From NCBI GenBank assembly GCA_014380705.1, contig JACMJI010000014.1:1-10267 (forward strand): 10,267 nt of DNA, in the 5' to 3' direction. This stretch comes from Gorillibacterium sp. Its GTDB lineage: Bacteria > Bacillota > Bacilli > Paenibacillales > NBRC-103111. The notes below the pieces were generated by a model. That model saw only the letters and a program-made list of their open reading frames with translations. It was not told where the DNA came from and made no database searches. Shown piece by piece: positions 7,512-10,267 of the stretch (its first letter is position 1; each line of letters starts with the position of its first letter). A program made the position numbers and the translations under genes.

Positions 7512-8138
7512 CTATGCCTGAACGGCCTCCAGCCATGCTTTGGCTATCAGGGCTTGGCCAGAACGGGTCGGATGCACTCCATCCTCTGCCCAATAAAGGG
7601 GATCAACTTTTGTAGATGCAGTCGCAAACATCCCATCTAGCGGGACATATAGTGCTTGAAATTCCCGGGCCAAGGCGCGAACCGCTTGAATTTTGGGATC
7701 CAGATCCTCTCTCCACATCAAACGATCTTGTGATGTAGGCAGAACAAACGGCTCAAGCAAAATAAAGTTTGCATCCGTGTGATCCTTGGTCCGCTGAAGC
7801 AGCTTACGGTATCCTTCATAATACTGCTCCGTTGAAGTCGGATCATTATCATCATATTTACGCCATGTTTCATTGATCCCAATCAGGATTGAAACCCATG
7901 TGGGCGACAGACGAAGACAATCCTCTTCCCAACGTTCCTGTAGATCCACAACACGGTTTCCGCCAATCCCACGATTCAGAAAGGTTATGCCTCGATCTGG
8001 ATAAGTGCAGCCTATTTCAGCGGCAATAAAATTAGCATAACCCACACCTAAATTTTCATTATTTCCACGTTCTCTACCACAGTCGGTGACGCTATCCCCT
8101 TGAAATAATACGATTGCGTTTGGTTCGAGTTTGATCAT
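7512..8138 (-). CDS. SGNH/GDSL-family hydrolase (esterase)
   Basis: A small single-domain SGNH hydrolase of 208 aa with no signal peptide, so probably cytosolic. The four family blocks are present: GDSVTD with nucleophile Ser16, NRGIGGNR with the oxyanion glycine at about 57-60, LIGINETW with Asn89, and DGVHP with Asp186 and His189. Family members remove acetyl or other acyl groups from carbohydrates or lipids; the substrate cannot be read from the sequence. Start: AAGGAGAT (8155-8148) is 10 nt before ATG 8138, and MIKLEPNA is a typical family N-terminus. An ATG at 8150 overlaps that ribosome site and a TTG at 8168 lies upstream of it. No sugar transporter or xylanase genes are nearby. Confidence 0.88.
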   Translation of the reverse strand: MIKLEPNAIVLFQGDSVTDCGRERGNNENLGVGYANFIAAEIGCTYPDRGITFLNRGIGGNRVVDLQERWEEDCLRLSPTWVSILIGINETWRKYDDNDPTSTEQYYEGYRKLLQRTKDHTDANFILLEPFVLPTSQDRLMWREDLDPKIQAVRALAREFQALYVPLDGMFATASTKVDPLYWAEDGVHPTRSGQALIAKAWLEAVQA

Positions 8139-8258
8139 TTTACTTTGCATCTCCTTGTTTAGGGTCAAAAACGGTTTTATCTTTATTCTACAGAAATCAT
8201 CTCACTCCTGCTGGTAAAATATAATAGAATACTCATTTTTGCTTGGGTGAATCCCTCT

Positions 8259-8287
8259 TTTACGAAAAGACCACGGTATGATACAAT
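8259..8287 (+). promoter_or_regulatory. Promoter of the dGTPase gene
   Basis: TTTACG (8259-8264) and TACAAT (8282-8287) are 17 bp apart, and TGA directly before the -10 makes an extended -10. The leader would be about 45 nt. The 170-bp gap also serves as upstream region for the divergent SGNH gene, whose own promoter I could not identify. Confidence 0.6.
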
Positions 8288-8338
8288 TTGCAAAAGTCTT
8301 TTTCATTCGTATAACTTCAGTACCAGATAGAGAGAGAG

Positions 8339-9667
8339 ATGAAGATCAACATGGATTTACGAAAGCTGCGTCTAGACGATCCAACGAGTGGGCCATTCAG
8401 CGAAGAACGCGAGGAATTTGAGCGGGATTACGCAAGGCTCATTCAATCTCCTGCTTTCCGCAGACTTCAAGGAAAATCGCAAGTGTTTGGAGCAGGCTCT
8501 GGTGATTACTATCGCACAAGGCTCACTCATTCGCTGGAGGTATCTCAGATCGCTCGTGAGGCTGCTCGTCGTTTAGGAGAGCAGTACCCTTTATTGGCAC
8601 GCCGAGAGCATCCAGGACTCATGCTGGAGCAAGCTGTTGTGGAGTGTGCCTCACTTGCACATGATCTGGGCCACCCTCCCTTTGGACATAAAGGAGAAGA
8701 AGTTCTGAACGATCTACTCATGAAGCAGTTCGATCTTAAATATGAAGGAAATGCACAAAACTTTCGTATTCTGATGTTTCTAGAAAAACGTTCCGGCAGT
8801 GGCAGTGGACTTGATCTAAGTGCAGCCGTTTTACTGGCAATAAATAAATACCCGTATAATCTGGAAGAGCCAAATCGCCTTAAAGGGGTATACGGAACAG
8901 AATGGGATGCCATTAAAGAGTTGCGCAGCCAGTGGCAGATTCCTGCAGGCTGCTCGACTTTGGAAGCGCAACTGATGGATTTGTGTGACGACATCGCCTA
9001 CTCTACCCATGATATTGAGGATGGCATTCGTGCGGGGAAGATTCAGATGAACCGTACTTTTTTCGAGGATGAGTGGCTAGCTGAACATTTAGTTAAGGAG
9101 ATCATTGATGATGCCGGGAATTTAGAAGTGGGCTGGGCTCAGGTCGACGTGAAGGCAATGGTTAAGCGTGTACTCGCTGAATATTTGGAACAGTGGAACG
9201 AGGTGTTTACCCTAAGTGGCCATGAATCCTCCCGAGCCCGCAGGGAGATGAAAGCTCGTTGGGTGAGTGCCTTTGCAGGCAGAGTAGGCATTATCGATGA
9301 CCCGGTGAAGGGCTGGAAAAAGGTGACCTTCGTTCGTGAAGGACAGCAGGATTTCGAGTTGCTGCGGACGATGGAAATCTTGAAGAAGCTGGCATGGGTT
9401 ACCTTGATTAAGGATTTTCGTGTGCAGCGGCTACAAATGCGCAATGAAATCATGATCAGACGGCTCTGGGACAGCTTCATCATCCCGGATTCTGGTCGTC
9501 GGATCATTCCGCCAGACTGGATTGAGAATTACGAGCGTCATAAAGCCAACTGGCCTTGGCCGCGTTTTGTCGGGGACTATATCTCGGGTATGACAGATGC
9601 CTATGCCGAGAAGGTTTACTCCGAGCTTTTTGCAAACAAGTCTGGTTCAATCTATGAGATGGATTAA
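8339..9667 (+). CDS. dgt: dGTPase-family HD phosphohydrolase (deoxyguanosinetriphosphate triphosphohydrolase-like)
   Basis: Members hydrolyse dGTP or other dNTPs to the deoxynucleoside plus tripolyphosphate in the cytosol, trimming dNTP pools. The 442-residue protein carries the signature FRRLQGKSQVF (40-50), the metal-site His64 in RTRLTHSLEV, the HD pair His108-Asp109 in SLAHDLGHPPFGHKGE, EGNAQNFR (136-143), and the last metal ligand in LCDDIAYSTHDIED (Asp217/218). The full set suggests an active enzyme; nucleotide preference is not readable. The start is uncertain: ATG at 8339 directly follows an AG dinucleotide repeat (8329-8338) with no clear ribosome site, whereas ATG at 8351 (MDLRKLRL) sits 12 nt after that purine repeat. 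It has its own promoter and terminator. Confidence 0.93.
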   Translation: MKINMDLRKLRLDDPTSGPFSEEREEFERDYARLIQSPAFRRLQGKSQVFGAGSGDYYRTRLTHSLEVSQIAREAARRLGEQYPLLARREHPGLMLEQAVVECASLAHDLGHPPFGHKGEEVLNDLLMKQFDLKYEGNAQNFRILMFLEKRSGSGSGLDLSAAVLLAINKYPYNLEEPNRLKGVYGTEWDAIKELRSQWQIPAGCSTLEAQLMDLCDDIAYSTHDIEDGIRAGKIQMNRTFFEDEWLAEHLVKEIIDDAGNLEVGWAQVDVKAMVKRVLAEYLEQWNEVFTLSGHESSRARREMKARWVSAFAGRVGIIDDPVKGWKKVTFVREGQQDFELLRTMEILKKLAWVTLIKDFRVQRLQMRNEIMIRRLWDSFIIPDSGRRIIPPDWIENYERHKANWPWPRFVGDYISGMTDAYAEKVYSELFANKSGSIYEMD

Positions 9668-9714
9668 TGAAACGAGATGCTACTGCGTTCCTTGCGAATG
9701 AGAATAAAATAAAC

Positions 9715-9767
9715 GAAACTCTTTGCACGCTGTAACGGTTGAACGTCACATTATGGGTTTCTTTTTT
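9715..9767 (+). terminator. Intrinsic terminator of dgt
   Basis: An outer 7-bp stem GAAACTC/GGGTTTC (one G-T pair; 9715-9721 with 9755-9761) encloses an inner stem TGTAACG/CGTCACA (9731-9737 with 9744-9750, one mismatch). It is followed by six T residues at 9762-9767. It lies 48 bp after the dgt stop. Confidence 0.6.
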
Positions 9768-10009
9768 GAAAACGCAGCGTCCTTTGATGCCGTGCGTTTA
9801 CCGATGCAAAATCAGAACGAACCTTAACTAATCGTTATACATTCTGATTAAGTAAGAAAAACGAACGATGCTCAATAATGAACATAACTCGTCAAAAGTA
9901 TCGGAAAGTCGGGTGAAGCATAGTCGCAATCAAGTGGGGGGGGATTTTGGGCCAGAGCCAGAGGCTTATTGGAAAGTGTTAACTATTATGATAAATCGGC
10001 ACATCTGCG

Positions 10010-10040
10010 AATCCCGATTGGTTTTGCTTGATCGGGGATT
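10010..10040. repeat. Hairpin preceding the strong terminator stem
   Basis: AATCCCGAT (10010-10018) pairs with ATCGGGGATT (10031-10040) with one bulged G and a 12-nt loop. It ends two bases before the 15-bp terminator stem. A -10-like TATGAT at 9987-9992 lies just upstream, so the two hairpins could form a small RNA; this is unproven. Confidence 0.5.
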
Positions 10041-10041
10041 A

Positions 10042-10091
10042 AAAACAGACTGTACCAGTTGGAATTCAATTCCACAGGTACAGTCTGTTTT
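10042..10091. terminator. Strong bidirectional terminator hairpin
   Basis: A perfect 15-bp stem (10042-10056 with 10077-10091, core CAGACTGTACC/GGTACAGTCTG) encloses a further TGGAA/TTCCA stem with a TTCAA loop. T-runs flank it in both directions: TTTTATTATTT on the plus strand and TTTTTAAT on the minus strand. It is suited to ending a minus-strand gene entering from the right, or a short plus-strand RNA. Confidence 0.85.
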
Positions 10092-10145
10092 ATTATTTGT
10101 TGGCGAACATTCCCTGGGAGTCAGTTTGAATTATCCATGTTTAGT

Positions 10146-10267
10146 CTATAGCTCCGGACCCTTTCCTTGCTTCATAATCCGAACGTAATATCCCCATCCT
10201 GATGTCGTCCTTAGCTGTTCATTTTCTTAATCGATTGAAGGTTACCAGGAAGGTTTTGATTTCATAG
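10146..10267 (-). pseudogene. Possible 3' end of a minus-strand gene with a broken frame (right edge)
   Basis: On the minus strand one frame is open from the right edge to TGA at 10221-10219, reading ...FLVTFNRLRK. A second frame, open from 10226 to TAG at 10148-10146, reads ENEQLRTTSGWGYYVRIM and ends GKGPEL. Loss of one A in the AAAA run at 10222-10225, or a +1 slip at AAA-TGA, would join them into one reading frame. The stop at 10146 lies 55 bp before the strong terminator, which fits a gene end. I do not recognise the protein. The visible stretch is very short, so this could be chance. Confidence 0.25.

Larger units (their letters stand above)
9668..10145. other. Intergenic stretch without a convincing gene
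   Basis: Nearly 480 bp hold only structural elements: the dgt terminator, an inverted repeat at 9770-9799 (AAACGCA/TGCGTTT, 16-nt loop, no T-tract), a run of eight G at 9936-9943, and two tandem hairpins at 10010-10091. A plus-strand open frame at 9868-10188 has no ribosome site or recognisable motif and runs through the terminator hairpin, so I do not call it. Confidence 0.6.

Noticed and set aside
9770..9799. Inverted repeat AAACGCA/TGCGTTT as a second terminator
   Set aside because: It has a 16-nt loop and no following T-tract on the plus strand; it is noted only as structure in the intergenic entry.
9936..9943. Run of eight G as a phase-variation tract
   Set aside because: It is not within a supported gene or between recognisable promoter elements, so no switch can be argued.
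9868..10188. Plus-strand open frame of 106 codons
   Set aside because: It has no ribosome site and no recognisable motif. It passes through a G8 run and straight through the strong terminator hairpin.

Overview
The window most likely comes from a low-to-mid GC Gram-positive of the Paenibacillus type. The evidence is indirect: strong GGAGG/GAGGTG ribosome sites, TTG/GTG/ATG start choices, a secreted protein with a copper-amine-oxidase-like (stalk) N-terminal domain fused to a propeller-like body, and a lipoprotein-type NagZ. It is a chromosomal, housekeeping-type region. I see no transposases, integrases, phage genes, CRISPR arrays, rRNA or tRNA.

Layout, left to right. (1) Positions 1-2240, minus strand: a secreted stalk-domain/propeller protein, followed 45 bp downstream by a PstS-type phosphate-binding protein that runs off the left edge. 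The upstream region carries TTTACA/TTAACA hexamers that could be a Pho box. (2) 2419-4205, minus strand: a KDPG/KHG-type aldolase, then an aspartate carbamoyltransferase, closed by a clear terminator. (3) 4424-5791, plus strand: a NagZ-type beta-N-acetylhexosaminidase lipoprotein, divergent from the aldolase. (4) 5930-7429, plus strand: an IMP dehydrogenase with its own promoter. It closely resembles the unusual IMPDH of the protist Tritrichomonas foetus rather than the usual bacterial GuaB. (5) 7512-8138, minus strand: a small SGNH hydrolase, convergent with the IMPDH over a shared bidirectional terminator. (6) 8339-9667, plus strand: a dGTPase-family HD phosphohydrolase with its own promoter and terminator. 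(7) 9668-10267: about 600 bp with no convincing complete gene. It has two adjacent hairpins, the second a perfect 15-bp terminator stem, and what looks like the 3' end of a minus-strand gene with a broken frame at the right edge.

Most genes sit in their own transcription units, so this is not one operon. Three of them (ATCase, IMPDH, dGTPase) act in nucleotide metabolism. The ATCase and the IMPDH are both of lineages different from those usual in Bacilli, and both stand outside pyr or gua operons. Those two are the most interesting genes here. The phosphate-binding protein without a lipid anchor, paired with a stalk/propeller partner, is the next.
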